Program-made: the position numbers and the translations under genes
Origin: Clostridium folliculivorans
GTDB lineage: Bacteria > Bacillota > Clostridia > Clostridiales > Clostridiaceae
Reading direction: 5' to 3'
NCBI RefSeq assembly: GCF_024341905.1
Contig: NZ_BQXY01000011.1
Coordinates: 1-64,000 of the forward strand
DNA length: 64,000 nt
Shown here: positions 17,706 to 27,670 of the stretch, piece by piece
How positions within the stretch are numbered: position 1 is the stretch's first letter
How the letters are laid out: each line of letters opens with the position of its first letter
Notes under the pieces: model-generated
Database searches by the model: none
What the model saw: the letters and a program-made list of their open reading frames with translations, nothing else
What the model was told of the DNA's origin: nothing

Positions 17706-19043
17706 TTACTTGTTATATACTAGATATTCTTTTGCTAAATTAAATAGATTTTCTTTAGTATTTAAGTTTGGGTCTTTAAGAACTTTTTCTAATAGATGAT
17801 TTAATAAATTACCTAATTCTTTTCCGGGTTTTAAGTTTAGTTCATTTATTAAGTCATTTCCGTTTATAGCCAAGTCTTTTGAAGCTAATGGTGCTTTTGA
17901 GTTTAAAATCTCAGTAATCTTACTCTCCATCTTATCAACATGCTCAAGGTATAAAAATGGAGGCGCAGAGGATAATATATCAGCTCTTTGAAGATTAAAT
18001 AAGTCATAAACTAAATCCTTGCCAACTCTATTTATCATTCTTTTTAAGGCTACATCTGTGGCATTTACTAGTACATTCATATGCTCTTTTACTAATGTAC
18101 AAGCTATATCAGAAGTTGAATTATCAATTCTAAGACGTCTAAATATCTTTCTTGAAAGATGATCGCCTTTATTATTATGTCCATAGAAGTGGCCAATGTT
18201 ATTTTCATCTAGAGTAAAGCATATTGGTTTTGCTATATCATGAAACAATGCTGCAAGTCGTAAATGAACCTTTTTTTGCACCTTTTCTACAACTGATAAT
18301 GTATGATTAAATATATCTTTATCATGATAAGGAGTATGCTGATCAAAGCCAATGCAAGCATCTAGTTCAGGAATTATATATTTAAGTATTTTTGTATCAG
18401 CTAAAAGTTTAAGTCCAAGTCTAGGATTATCAGACATTATTATTTTTATAAACTCGTCGCGTATTCTTTCAAAACTTATATTTTTTATAAGGTGACTATT
18501 CCTTATAATTGATGAAAGAGTCTCTTTTTCTATATCAAAGTCAAGTTGAGAGGCAAACCTAACTGCTCTCATCATTCTTAAGGCATCTTCATTGAATCTC
18601 TTATCAGGGTCTCCAACCGCTTTAATTAATCTTTTATTTATATCATCATTGCCACCAAAATAATCTATTAAGCCTAAGGTGCTATTATATGCCATTGCAT
18701 TTATAGTAAAATCTCTTCTAGATAAATCTTCTTTTATGTCAGATACAAACTCGACTGACTCGGGTCTTCTATTATCTATATATTCGCCATCAATTCTATA
18801 AGTAGTTACTTCAAAGCTATTACCTTGAACAATAACTGTTATGGTTCCGTGCTGTATTCCTGTAGGGATTGTTTTATCGAATAAACTTTGTATTTTATAT
18901 GGAAAAGCGTTTGTAGTTATATCATAATCATTAGGTGTAACTCCACGTATGTTATCTCTAACACATCCACCAACAATAAAAGCTTCAAATCCATTTTCAT
19001 AAAATTTGTCTATTATAAACTGTACTTCCTTTGGTATATTCAT
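17706..19043 (-). CDS. cca: CCA tRNA nucleotidyltransferase with HD domain
   Basis: 445 residues. The class II nucleotidyltransferase head has GGCVRD (about 26-31) and catalytic DYDI (about 39-42), then RRDFTINAMAYN and ALRMMRAVRFASQL, the family's nucleotide-recognition region. A C-terminal HD domain contains LRLAALFHDIAKP. The protein adds or repairs the 3' CCA end of tRNAs; the HD domain may give phosphatase activity. All complete tRNAs in this window encode CCA, so the role here would be mainly repair. The RBS AGGAGG lies 7 bases before ATG. Confidence 0.9.
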   Translation of the reverse strand: MNIPKEVQFIIDKFYENGFEAFIVGGCVRDNIRGVTPNDYDITTNAFPYKIQSLFDKTIPTGIQHGTITVIVQGNSFEVTTYRIDGEYIDNRRPESVEFVSDIKEDLSRRDFTINAMAYNSTLGLIDYFGGNDDINKRLIKAVGDPDKRFNEDALRMMRAVRFASQLDFDIEKETLSSIIRNSHLIKNISFERIRDEFIKIIMSDNPRLGLKLLADTKILKYIIPELDACIGFDQHTPYHDKDIFNHTLSVVEKVQKKVHLRLAALFHDIAKPICFTLDENNIGHFYGHNNKGDHLSRKIFRRLRIDNSTSDIACTLVKEHMNVLVNATDVALKRMINRVGKDLVYDLFNLQRADILSSAPPFLYLEHVDKMESKITEILNSKAPLASKDLAINGNDLINELNLKPGKELGNLLNHLLEKVLKDPNLNTKENLFNLAKEYLVYNK

Positions 19044-19255
19044 AGTAAAACCTCCTATTTTTCAAAATAAAAATTTGCAGAGACATTGAGATTTTTGATT
19101 TAAATGTTTCATCTTTAATATAGCCATTATGTCCCAATTTAAGTATATAATATATTATAAGCATTTAAATAAAATATTTTACTTGTTTATGTTTATGAAT
19201 AGTAAACTAAAGATATAATTATTAATAGTATATTGACGAAAGGATGTAAAGCATA

Positions 19256-20221
19256 TTGGGTATAGAGTTAAGAAAGATAAGTGAATTTGAACAAAATGAA
19301 AGAGTAGAAGGTTTCTTCTTGATTAAATCAGTAAGTTTAAAAACAGCAAATGCCAATGGTAAAAAGTACTTGGATTTTGCATTGGGGGATAGCACTGGTG
19401 AGATAGCGGGAAAGCTATGGGAAGTTAATGAAGAAAATGAAAATTTATTTAAGGAAAATACCATTGTTAAAATAAGAGGAATGGTGTCTGCTTGGCAAGG
19501 AAATCTTCAACTTAAGATTGAGAAAATAAGAAATATAGAACAAGGTGATAATGTAAACATTCAAGACTATGTTCAAAGTGCTCCATTTGATAGTGAATAC
19601 ATGTTTGACAGGATAAAAGAATTTATTGAAAAAATGAAAAATGAAGATATAAAGAATATTGTTGGATATTTATTTAATGATTCTAAAGATAAATTAATGT
19701 ATTATCCAGCTGCAAAAAAGAATCATCATGCAATAAGAGGTGGGCTACTTTATCATATAATGACAATGCTTAACGTAGCAGAAAACTTAAGCTCAATATA
19801 TACATTTTTAAATAAGGATTTACTTTATGCTGGGGTAATACTACATGATCTTGCAAAGATGAAAGAAATGAACTCGAATGAACTTGGTATAGTAGGTGAA
19901 TATAGCTTAGAGGGTACATTGCTTGGACATATTACTCAAGGTATAAAAGATGTTGAAGTTGTTGGAGAAAGCTTTAAAGCTGATAGGGAAATAATCGTAT
20001 TACTACAACACATGATTCTTTCACATCATTATGAGCCAGAGTATGGAAGTCCAGTAAAGCCTATGATAGCGGAAGCAGAGATGCTACATTATATAGATAT
20101 AATTGATGCTAGAATGTATGATATAAGAAGGGTTACTGGTGAAACAGAAGAAAAACAATTCTCTGAGAGATTATGGTCACTTGAAAATAGAAGAATATAT
20201 AATCATAACTTGGATAAATAA
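19256..20221 (+). CDS. yhaM: 3'-5' exonuclease, YhaM-like (OB fold + HD)
   Basis: 321 residues. An N-terminal OB-type nucleic-acid-binding domain (about 15-95, FALGDSTGEIAGKLW) is followed by an HD domain (about 160-280) with HHAIRGGLLYH, ILHDLAKM and LSHHYEP. This layout matches YhaM, a manganese-dependent 3'-5' exonuclease of RNA and single-stranded DNA. The start is TTG 19256; the RBS AAAGGA is rather far upstream (about 11 bases). It is divergent from cca. Confidence 0.85.
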   Translation: MGIELRKISEFEQNERVEGFFLIKSVSLKTANANGKKYLDFALGDSTGEIAGKLWEVNEENENLFKENTIVKIRGMVSAWQGNLQLKIEKIRNIEQGDNVNIQDYVQSAPFDSEYMFDRIKEFIEKMKNEDIKNIVGYLFNDSKDKLMYYPAAKKNHHAIRGGLLYHIMTMLNVAENLSSIYTFLNKDLLYAGVILHDLAKMKEMNSNELGIVGEYSLEGTLLGHITQGIKDVEVVGESFKADREIIVLLQHMILSHHYEPEYGSPVKPMIAEAEMLHYIDIIDARMYDIRRVTGETEEKQFSERLWSLENRRIYNHNLDK

Positions 20222-20238
20222 TAAACTAGATAACATTT

Positions 20239-20273
20239 GAAATGCTCTCTATCTAATTGATAGGGAGCATTTC
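20239..20273. terminator. Bidirectional terminator between yhaM and the L,D-transpeptidase gene
   Basis: GAAATGCTCTCTATC pairs with GATAGGGAGCATTTC around loop TAATT. It lies between two convergent genes. Confidence 0.8.
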
Positions 20274-20280
20274 ACTTTAT

Positions 20281-21579
20281 CTAGTTTATTATTACTTTTG
20301 ATCCTCTTGTAATATTATCATATATCCATTTAGCATCTTCTACTTTAAGTCTTACACAACCGTGAGAAGCAGCTTTACCTAATGTATAATCAGTTATTTT
20401 TGTTTTGAGTTCATTATAAGGTAATGAGTGAAATAAGTAATTGCCGTCAAATTGAACCCAGTACTTAGCTCCTTCTTTGTAATCAGTTGAATAGAACCAA
20501 TCACCTTTTTCTTTTACAGTATATACACCTGAAGGAGTTTCACTTCCTTTTATTCCAGTGGAACAAGAATAATTTTTTAATAAACTCCAATCATTTTTTT
20601 TTCCCTTAAAAACATAAGTTTTTTGAGCAGATAAATTCACATAAACTAAATAAGATGTATCAGAAGTAAGATTAAGTGAATTTATTGTATTTGCATTAAT
20701 TGTCATTGCTGCAACAGATGTAGTCTTTGTATTAGAGTCTGAACTGTTATTTGAATTTGTATTGTTCTTTGAAGAATCATTGCTTTTTGATTCGTTAGAA
20801 CTTGAATTTGAGCTTGTATTTTTAGAGGAATCAGAAGCTGAATTCTTGCTGGTTGAATCTTTATTAAGAAATTTATTTTTTTCATCTTTATATTCATCAA
20901 TTTTACTTAATATATCTTTATCATTAGAATAATACTTAGTATTATCTTCTAATAATGATATAGCCTTAGAAAAATAATTCTCAGAAACTAGTTTATCGGC
21001 TGAACTTAGAGTTTCTTCTTTTATTGAATTAATTACTTCCTTTTTATACTCCTCTGCTTTGAGAAAGTTATCATCAAAATTACTAACTTTATCAAAAGCA
21101 TTATAAGCATCTACATAATTTTTATCTTTATACAACTTCATACCTAATGAAAAGTTATTAGCGGAGTCATTAAGGAGAGGAACTTTCTTCTTAGCTTCGC
21201 TTACCTTATCATTAACCACACCATATCTTTCTACTTCACTTAAAGCTGCGAGTGTAGCCTCATCTGACAAACTATTATTCTTATAATTAGACATTAGATC
21301 ATCTATATATGTTGAGAAGTAGTTTTTTAAATCAGTATATAATAATAGCTTTTTCGCAGGATTGAAGTTCCCTTTTGATACCATAAGGGAATTTGCTGTT
21401 GAATAATCCTTTTTATCGAAGTTAATTTTAAAGTCAGTAATTATATCATTATAGTCATAAAAAGAATAAGACATTGCTATGCAAAAAAAAGCTAATATAA
21501 ACATGGTAATAATTTTTGATAAAGAAATTTTACTTTTTTTCTTTTCTTGTTTTTTTTCTTCTTTTTCTTTTTCCTTCAA
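20281..21579 (-). CDS. L,D-transpeptidase (YkuD domain) with membrane anchor
   Basis: 432 residues. A charged Lys/Glu N terminus is followed by one transmembrane segment (about 22-42), then helical repeats resembling TPRs (about 60-240), a Ser/Asn-rich linker (about 245-290) and a C-terminal YkuD domain with catalytic SHGCVR (His406, Cys408). It is likely membrane-anchored and crosslinks peptidoglycan or attaches proteins to it by L,D-transpeptidation outside the cell. The start is TTG 21579, with AAGGAGG 7 bases upstream. It is divergent from the DUF1189 genes. Confidence 0.87.
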   Translation of the reverse strand: MKEKEKEEKKQEKKKSKISLSKIITMFILAFFCIAMSYSFYDYNDIITDFKINFDKKDYSTANSLMVSKGNFNPAKKLLLYTDLKNYFSTYIDDLMSNYKNNSLSDEATLAALSEVERYGVVNDKVSEAKKKVPLLNDSANNFSLGMKLYKDKNYVDAYNAFDKVSNFDDNFLKAEEYKKEVINSIKEETLSSADKLVSENYFSKAISLLEDNTKYYSNDKDILSKIDEYKDEKNKFLNKDSTSKNSASDSSKNTSSNSSSNESKSNDSSKNNTNSNNSSDSNTKTTSVAAMTINANTINSLNLTSDTSYLVYVNLSAQKTYVFKGKKNDWSLLKNYSCSTGIKGSETPSGVYTVKEKGDWFYSTDYKEGAKYWVQFDGNYLFHSLPYNELKTKITDYTLGKAASHGCVRLKVEDAKWIYDNITRGSKVIIN

Positions 21580-21695
21580 ACTTCATCCTCCTTACTATTT
21601 TAGTTAAATTATTTCCAACTTTGCATGAATATAAACAACATTCAGTACTAAAAATTTTTTCAATGGCTAAAATACAACAAGGAGGGAGAAATCAT

Positions 21696-22481
21696 ATGGA
21701 TAATAATGTACCTTTTTTAAGAAAAATATATAACGCAATAACTAAACCTAAGTTCTATATAAAGTTCAATGAATTAAGCCTTGCTAGTGCAATAATTTAT
21801 CTGTTTACAATATCAATAATTTTTGGATTTATAAGCTATATCAGACCTACATATAATTATTATAAGTTCATGGATACAATACATAATGAGGTGGTATATG
21901 AATTCCCAGAGTTTACTTTTAACAATGGGATTTTAGAGGTAGATGGAAAACAACCTATCTTACTAAAAAGAAATGATTATAATATAGTAATAGATACTAC
22001 AGGAAAGACTGGTTTATCAAAAATAGAAAACTATGATAAAGCTGTACTAATTCTTAGAGATAAAGCTTATATAAAGAATGGATCTGGTAATATAGATGAA
22101 ACTAGGTATAGTATAATAAGATTTTTGAAATTTAATAAGACTGAGTTTATTGAAGCAATATATGATTTTAAGGCTGGATCTTTTATTATGCTCATATCCG
22201 CACCAGTATTATTTTTTCTTTCAAATTTATTTACTGCTTTTATGGTATCTGCTGTAGGTACACTAATAAACTCAGTGCTTAAAGCTGGAATAAAGTATAG
22301 AAACTTATATAAACTCAGTTCATACTCTATTACAACAGCTGTAGTTATAAGCTGCATAAGAAGAATATTAGCTATTAATGTTGTATTTATAAATTATATT
22401 TATTTAATTATAAGTTCGATATATATGTTTTTAGCTATAAGAAATATATTAATAATAAATACTAAAAATATAGAAGAGTAG
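21696..22481 (+). CDS. DUF1189 family membrane protein, copy 1
   Basis: 261 residues starting at ATG 21696 (RBS GGAGGGAG 7 bases upstream); the open frame extends upstream to 21516 but lacks an RBS and overlaps the divergent gene. It begins with KPKFYIKFNELSLASA, a hydrophobic segment, an extracytoplasmic region, then three or four C-terminal membrane segments: the DUF1189 layout. The family's function is unknown. It is a tandem paralogue of the next gene. Confidence 0.75.
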   Translation: MDNNVPFLRKIYNAITKPKFYIKFNELSLASAIIYLFTISIIFGFISYIRPTYNYYKFMDTIHNEVVYEFPEFTFNNGILEVDGKQPILLKRNDYNIVIDTTGKTGLSKIENYDKAVLILRDKAYIKNGSGNIDETRYSIIRFLKFNKTEFIEAIYDFKAGSFIMLISAPVLFFLSNLFTAFMVSAVGTLINSVLKAGIKYRNLYKLSSYSITTAVVISCIRRILAINVVFINYIYLIISSIYMFLAIRNILIINTKNIEE

Positions 22482-22502
22482 ATTAGTCTGCTCTTCTTTT
22501 TA
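22472..22502 (+). terminator. Hairpin at the end of DUF1189 copy 1
   Basis: AGAAGAG pairs with CTCTTCT and is followed by T5. It includes the stop codon region of the gene. Confidence 0.6.
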
Positions 22503-22556
22503 ATTAATTATTATAGTATAATTTCTATATAATGGTATAAGATGGAGGAGTAGTTA

Positions 22557-23357
22557 ATGCAAAAAAAAGATAATTTTTTCAAAAAATTCTTAAAAGCTAT
22601 AGTAGATGTAAAGTATTATATTAACTTTAACAGAGAAACTTTAGGAAGAGCTTTTTTATATCTTTTAATAATGTCAATACTTTTAGGTGGCATTAATAGT
22701 ATAAAAACAGTTTATAGTGCTACAAAAGCAATAAGTTCTGCAGTAAGCGAATTAAATAACAATAATGTAGACTTTAAGTTAGAGAATGGAGTTATGAATA
22801 TATCTTCAAGTCCATTTACTTATAAAGATCAAGATACTTTAATAGTAGTTGATACAACTAAAAATGCAAGTGAATTTGATAAGTCTACAATTAAAGATAA
22901 GAGTCCTAATATGATGTATGTATTTAAAGATAAGTTTATAATAAATCAAGAGAGTGGTCAGAACCAAGATGTAAAGTATTCAGATTTAGGAGCACTTACA
23001 GTAACTAAAGAAGGTGTTATAAGTCTTATCGATAAATTAAAGTGGTTTTCACTTTTATTAATACCATTGTTTATGATAGGAATGTTTTTAGGACATATGT
23101 TCTCAGCTTTAGTAGTAGCTGTAATAGGCATACTTATAAACATATTTATTAAAGCTAAAGTTGAATTCGGTAATTTGTATAAACTTGCAATTTATGCATT
23201 AACTTTACCTACAGTAGTAGATATTGTAAGAGGGGCATTTAGTCTTCAAGTTCCTCATTTTTATAAGATATATATATTAGGTGCATTAATATATCTAGGA
23301 GTTGTATTGAAGACAATAAAAGATGATAATAATAATATGGAATTAACTGAACTATAA
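22557..23357 (+). CDS. DUF1189 family membrane protein, copy 2
   Basis: 266 residues with the same plan as copy 1: [15 protein letters not shown], a first membrane segment, an outside loop with VVDTT, then the [17 protein letters not shown] region and final membrane segments. The parallel motifs in copy 1 (VIDTTGKTG, FMVSAVGTLIN) show an old tandem duplication. The RBS GGAGGAG precedes ATG. It ends 16 bases before pepT, so they may be cotranscribed. Confidence 0.78.
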   Translation: MQKKDNFFKKFLKAIVDVKYYINFNRETLGRAFLYLLIMSILLGGINSIKTVYSATKAISSAVSELNNNNVDFKLENGVMNISSSPFTYKDQDTLIVVDTTKNASEFDKSTIKDKSPNMMYVFKDKFIINQESGQNQDVKYSDLGALTVTKEGVISLIDKLKWFSLLLIPLFMIGMFLGHMFSALVVAVIGILINIFIKAKVEFGNLYKLAIYALTLPTVVDIVRGAFSLQVPHFYKIYILGALIYLGVVLKTIKDDNNNMELTEL

Positions 23358-23373
23358 GAAAAGAGGCGTTAAT

Positions 23374-24597
23374 ATGTCACAAGTAATAGACAGATTTCTA
23401 AGATATGTAAAGGTAGATACAAAGTCAGATACTACAACAGGTACTACACCAAGCAGTAAGGGACAATTAGAGCTAGCTAAATTGATAGTTAACGAATTGC
23501 AAGAAATAGGATTAGAGGAAGTTGTGTTAAGTGATACTGGTTATATTTATGCGACTATACCTTCAAATATAGAAAAGCAGGTTCCAACCATTGGTTTTGT
23601 AGCACATATGGACACATCTCCTGATATGACAGGTAAAGATGTTAAGCCTAAGTTCGTAGAAAATTATGATGGTGGAGATATAGTATTAAATGCTGAAAAC
23701 AATATAGTACTTTCACCAAAAGAATTTCCAGATTTATTAGAGTATAAAGGAAAGACTTTGATAACAACAGATGGAACTACCCTTTTAGGAGCTGATGATA
23801 AGGCTGGTCTTGCTGAGATAGTAACTGCAGCAGAATATCTTATAAATCATCCAGAAGTAAAGCATGGAAAGATAAGAATAGGTTTTACTCCTGATGAAGA
23901 GATAGGTGAAGGTGCAGATCACTTTGATGTAGAATTCTTTGGAGCCGACCTTGCATACACAATGGATGGTGGGGCTATAGGCGAATTAGAATATGAAAAC
24001 TTTAATGCAGCTGGAGCAAAGGTTACTATCAAAGGAAGAAATGTTCATCCTGGTAGTGCTAAAAATAAGATGATAAACTCAATGCTTATTGCAAATGAGT
24101 TCATAAACTTACTTCCATCTGATGAAGTTCCAGAAAAGACAGAAGGCTATGAAGGATTTATTCATCTTACAGATATTAAAGGTGAAGTTGAAGAAACTCA
24201 CTTAGGATTTATAATAAGAGATTTCTTTAAAGATGGTTATGAATCTAAAAAGAATAAATTAAGACAAATTGAAAAGTGTTTAAATGATAAATATGGTCAA
24301 GGAACTATAAATGTAGAAATCAAAGATCAATATAAAAACATGAAAGAAAAGATAGAGCCAGTTATATATATAGTTGAAAATGCAATAAAGGCTATGGAAA
24401 CAGCAGGTATAAAGCCAAATGTAAGACCTATAAGAGGTGGTACAGATGGTGCTAGACTATCATTTATGGGACTTCCTACACCGAATATATTTGCGGGTGG
24501 GGAAAACTTCCATGGAAAGTATGAATATGCAGTAGTAGAATCAATAGAAAAAGCTGTTGAGGTTATTTTAAATCTAGTAGATATATATTCAAAATAA
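23374..24597 (+). CDS. pepT: Peptidase T (tripeptide aminopeptidase)
   Basis: 407 residues, an M20 zinc peptidase. Metal-binding and catalytic motifs are visible: [11 protein letters not shown] (about 75-85), [12 protein letters not shown] (about 137), [14 protein letters not shown] (about 172) and [13 protein letters not shown] near the C terminus. It cleaves the N-terminal residue from tripeptides in the cytoplasm. The length equals that of known PepT enzymes. Confidence 0.94.
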   Translation: MSQVIDRFLRYVKVDTKSDTTTGTTPSSKGQLELAKLIVNELQEIGLEEVVLSDTGYIYATIPSNIEKQVPTIGFVAHMDTSPDMTGKDVKPKFVENYDGGDIVLNAENNIVLSPKEFPDLLEYKGKTLITTDGTTLLGADDKAGLAEIVTAAEYLINHPEVKHGKIRIGFTPDEEIGEGADHFDVEFFGADLAYTMDGGAIGELEYENFNAAGAKVTIKGRNVHPGSAKNKMINSMLIANEFINLLPSDEVPEKTEGYEGFIHLTDIKGEVEETHLGFIIRDFFKDGYESKKNKLRQIEKCLNDKYGQGTINVEIKDQYKNMKEKIEPVIYIVENAIKAMETAGIKPNVRPIRGGTDGARLSFMGLPTPNIFAGGENFHGKYEYAVVESIEKAVEVILNLVDIYSK

Positions 24598-24636
24598 ATT
24601 AATTACATCTATTTACATTTTTAATATCAATAAATG

Positions 24637-24665
24637 TTGACAACTCTATTGGTACAGAATATTAT
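24637..24665 (+). promoter_or_regulatory. glnA promoter
   Basis: TTGACA (24637-24642), 17 bases, TATTAT (24660-24665), about 115 bases before the glnA start. It leaves a leader of roughly 110 bases that contains a hairpin. Confidence 0.7.
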
Positions 24666-24702
24666 TAATAGTATGATATAACTAAGGAATAATACGATGA
24701 AC

Positions 24703-24749
24703 AAAGACGTTCTATATATGAGTCGATTAGGCTCTATATAGGCGTCTTT
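24703..24749 (+). promoter_or_regulatory. glnA leader hairpin, possible ANTAR-controlled attenuator
   Basis: AAAGACG pairs with CGTCTTT and, inside, TATATA with TATATA and GAG with CTC, a long stem followed by TTATTATT. It lies between promoter and glnA RBS. In Firmicutes, ANTAR proteins bind paired hexaloop hairpins in such leaders to prevent termination; the regulator gene follows glnA here. The exact ANTAR hairpin pair was not identified with certainty. Confidence 0.5.
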
Positions 24750-24781
24750 ATTATTATCAAGGGTAAAGGAGAGAGGTTTTT

Positions 24782-26110
24782 ATGTCTTATTCAAAAGAAG
24801 ATATAGTCAGGCTTGTTGAAGAAAATGATGTTAGATTTATTAGATTACAATTCACAGATATATTCGGTACTATGAAGAATGTAGCCATAACTTCTAGACA
24901 ACTAAACAAAGCTCTTAATAATGAATGTTTTTTTGATGGATCATCAATTGAAGGATTTGTTAGGATGGAAGAAGCAGACATGTACTTAGCACCTGACTTG
25001 GATACTTTTCAATTAATGCCTTGGTCAACACCTGATGGAAATATAGCAAGACTTATTTGTGATGTTTATACAGGTGAGGGAAAGCCATTTGAAGGAGATC
25101 CAAGATATATTTTAAAGAAAGTGATAAATGAAGCAAAAGATTTAGGTTATACCTTTAATGTAGGGCCAGAATGTGAATTCTTCCTATTCCACACAAATGA
25201 TGACGGTTCACCAACTACTAATACTCATGACAATGCAGGTTACTTCGATTTAGGGCATATAGATCTTGGGGAAGAAGCTAGAAGAGATATGTGTATAGCT
25301 CTAGAACAAATGGGGTTTGAAATAGAAGCGTCACATCATGAAGTTGCAAGAGGTCAACATGAGATTGATTTTAAGTATGATAATGCTTTAAAGACTGCTG
25401 ATAACATAATGACTTTTAAATCAGTAGTTAAGACTATAGCACAATCACATGGGTTACATGCAACTTTCATGCCTAAGCCTATATTTGGAATAAGTGGTTC
25501 AGGGATGCATGTGAATATGTCGTTATCAAAGGATGGAATTAATGCATTCTTTGATGAAAAAGATGATTTGGGGATAAGTGAGGATGCATATAGTTTTATA
25601 GCTGGGCTTCTAAATCATATAAAGGGAATAGTTGTAGTTACTAATCCACTTGTTAATTCTTATAAAAGATTAGTTCCAGATTATGAAGCACCTATATATA
25701 TTTCATGGTCGCCTAAAAATAGAAGCCCTCTAGTTAGAATACCAATATCAAGAGGAAAATCCACTAGAGTTGAACTTAGATGTCCAGACCCATCTTGCAA
25801 TCCATATCTAGCACTTGCGCTTTGTTTAGCAGCTGGGTTAGAAGGAATAAAGAAAAAACTTACACCACCAAAAAACATCGAAGCTAATATATTTGATATG
25901 ACTGAAGAACAAAGAAAAGAGCAAGGTATAGATAGACTTCCTGATAATCTTTATGATGCAATTGTAGAATTTAGTAAAGATGGCTTAGTAAAAGATACTT
26001 TAGGTGATCATGCGTTTCAAGTATATAAAGAAGCAAAGAACTTAGAATGGGATGACTATAGAGCAAAGGTACATCAATGGGAGATAGATCAATATTTGAG
26101 TAAATTCTAG
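24782..26110 (+). CDS. glnA: Glutamine synthetase type I
   Basis: 442 residues, the length of the short GSI-alpha type of Firmicutes. Motifs: FDGSSIEGF (about 51-59), GPECEFFLF (metal ligands, about 131), GSGMHVNMS (about 240), and NRSPLVRIP (about 320). It makes glutamine from glutamate, ammonia and ATP. It has its own promoter and an untranslated leader with a hairpin, and is followed after 20 bases by an ANTAR regulator, indicating a nitrogen-control unit. Confidence 0.96.
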   Translation: MSYSKEDIVRLVEENDVRFIRLQFTDIFGTMKNVAITSRQLNKALNNECFFDGSSIEGFVRMEEADMYLAPDLDTFQLMPWSTPDGNIARLICDVYTGEGKPFEGDPRYILKKVINEAKDLGYTFNVGPECEFFLFHTNDDGSPTTNTHDNAGYFDLGHIDLGEEARRDMCIALEQMGFEIEASHHEVARGQHEIDFKYDNALKTADNIMTFKSVVKTIAQSHGLHATFMPKPIFGISGSGMHVNMSLSKDGINAFFDEKDDLGISEDAYSFIAGLLNHIKGIVVVTNPLVNSYKRLVPDYEAPIYISWSPKNRSPLVRIPISRGKSTRVELRCPDPSCNPYLALALCLAAGLEGIKKKLTPPKNIEANIFDMTEEQRKEQGIDRLPDNLYDAIVEFSKDGLVKDTLGDHAFQVYKEAKNLEWDDYRAKVHQWEIDQYLSKF

Positions 26111-26130
26111 TAGTAAATGGGGGGAAGTGC

Positions 26131-26703
26131 ATGCTTAACAGTTATAAGATTGTATTAGGAACAAGCACTTTAAAAGCAGGTGGACAGATAAAAAGCCTTC
26201 TCCTTCAAAAGGGTTTTAATGTTGATGGCATCTGCACTTCCGGAAGTATGCTCATAAGAAAATCAAGACTTACGAAGCCAGATATAGTTATTATAAATTA
26301 TGAGCTTACAGATACAAATGGGGCAGAGGTTGCAAAGATTATTTCAGGGGAAGCAATAAGCAAAGTAATACTTCTATGTACTTCGCAGCAATATAATATA
26401 ATATCTAAATGGACAACACAATTGGGCATAGTATGCATGCAAAAACCGATTAGACCTAGTAGCTTTTTGCATACTGTAAATGATGTTATCGAAGATATTG
26501 CTAACAGTAAACATGGTAAAGCTGAAGGAAGTACTAGACCAGTGGGGGATAAACTTATAATAGATAAAGCAAAACAACTATTAATGAAAAAAGAAAACAT
26601 CGAGGAAAATGAAGCCTATAGACGAATTCAAAAAGAGAGCATGAATAGCAAAAGGCCTATGCTGGATGTTGCAAAGAGAATAATAAATTCCTATAAAGGA
26701 TAA
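26131..26703 (+). CDS. ANTAR-domain RNA-binding antiterminator with degenerate receiver
   Basis: 190 residues. Residues 1-125 fold like a response-regulator receiver, but the N-terminal acidic pair is absent (IVLGTS) and the phospho-acceptor position reads IINYEL (Asn56 rather than Asp); the conserved lysine is kept in MQKP. Residues about 130-188 form an ANTAR domain (ENEAYRRIQKESMNSKRPMLDVAKRI). ANTAR proteins bind leader RNA hairpins to block terminators. The position after glnA matches the NitR-type regulators of clostridia. The pseudo-receiver suggests control by protein or ligand binding rather than phosphorylation. Confidence 0.85.
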   Translation: MLNSYKIVLGTSTLKAGGQIKSLLLQKGFNVDGICTSGSMLIRKSRLTKPDIVIINYELTDTNGAEVAKIISGEAISKVILLCTSQQYNIISKWTTQLGIVCMQKPIRPSSFLHTVNDVIEDIANSKHGKAEGSTRPVGDKLIIDKAKQLLMKKENIEENEAYRRIQKESMNSKRPMLDVAKRIINSYKG

Positions 26704-26705
26704 GC

Positions 26706-26750
26706 AATGGCGCTTGATTCATATACAGATGGATTGGAGCGTCATTTTTT
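26706..26750 (+). terminator. Terminator of glnA and the ANTAR gene
   Basis: AATGGCGCT pairs with AGCGTCATT (one G-T pair), then T6. Confidence 0.75.
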
Positions 26751-26765
26751 ATATAAGGTAGTATG

Positions 26766-26967
26766 CTGAAATTAAAGTATCGCTACATACGATACTTTAA
26801 TGAGTTTCGCAGAGAATTAATATGATTTCTTACAATGAAATAACTAAAACTGTATAACTCACTACGTTCGGACAATACAGTTTATTAACGTTATTTCATC
26901 TCCAAAAATCATTTAATTCTAATTGCTCACTCATATAGTATCTCCGTAGCAACACCTTAATTTCAAG
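26766..26967. repeat. Palindromic repeat element, copy A (about 200 bp)
   Basis: The left end CTGAAATTAA...GCTAC matches the inverted right end CTTGAAATTAA...GCTAC. Inner arms also pair: GAATTAATATGATTT with AAATCATTTAATTC, GAAATAAC with GTTATTTC, and AACTGTAT with ATACAGTT. The whole could fold into one long hairpin. The segment 26795-26828 is nearly the same as the reverse complement of 42283-42320, and the left arm also recurs at 32118-32160. There is no coding capacity. Confidence 0.7.
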
Positions 26968-27592
26968 AATAACATTATATATAACTAGAATGAAAAATGA
27001 TAGAAGTTTGGTGAAGTTTAAAATTAGATATTTCAAAATAATCTATATGTAAATAGAGAATATATAGTATTTCATATGGATTATGTTTTTGGGTTAAGAG
27101 GGCATTAATTATATAGATAAATAAGATAGATACAGAGATAAATAAAAAAATAATAGTAGTTATAATACTTAGTTAAATCATATAGAAGGCAGTATTAGAT
27201 AAGTCTTAGTAATGGGTTCATTAATAATATACTTAAACTTCACTAATACTATAATTGTACATTTGAATGCATCATAATATGTAGCCTCCAATTTAATATT
27301 ATTTTATAAATGACAAATTATAAGAAATAACCTGTACTTGGCTTTAAGTGCAGGTTATTTCTTTTTCATAACAAAATATCTTTTATTTAAGTTTGACCTA
27401 AAAATAATATAAGACTATATATTGTTGAAGATAAGAGTGAATTGGTGTATTTTATATTAGATTTATTTTTTTATATTTAGTCTATACTTAAATATAACAA
27501 TTAGTCCTATATTTACATAACAATACTTTAGTTATAATAGAAGGAATAAGAACGTTAGTATAGAAATTAATGATTAATAAACAATGAAGCTT
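26968..27592. other. Non-coding region with an unassigned terminator
   Basis: A/T-rich, no credible gene. It ends with the strong hairpin listed at 27323-27366, for which no upstream gene is visible. Confidence 0.5.
27323..27366 (+). terminator. Strong terminator with no gene in front of it
   Basis: AGAAATAACCTGTACTT pairs with AAGTGCAGGTTATTTCT (16 of 17), then T5. The nearest upstream gene already has its own terminator at 26706, so this could mark the end of an unannotated small RNA. Confidence 0.7.
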
Positions 27593-27619
27593 TGACTTGC
27601 GTGGTTCTATGATATAATC
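27593..27619 (+). promoter_or_regulatory. sbcD promoter
   Basis: TTGACT (27593-27598) and TATAAT (27614-27619), spacer 15 bases (16 if read as TTTGAC), 51 bases before the sbcD start. Confidence 0.6.
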
Positions 27620-27670
27620 GATAAGCTTCGAAATAATTTGATAATAGAGTATAACTTTGAGGTGAAATAT

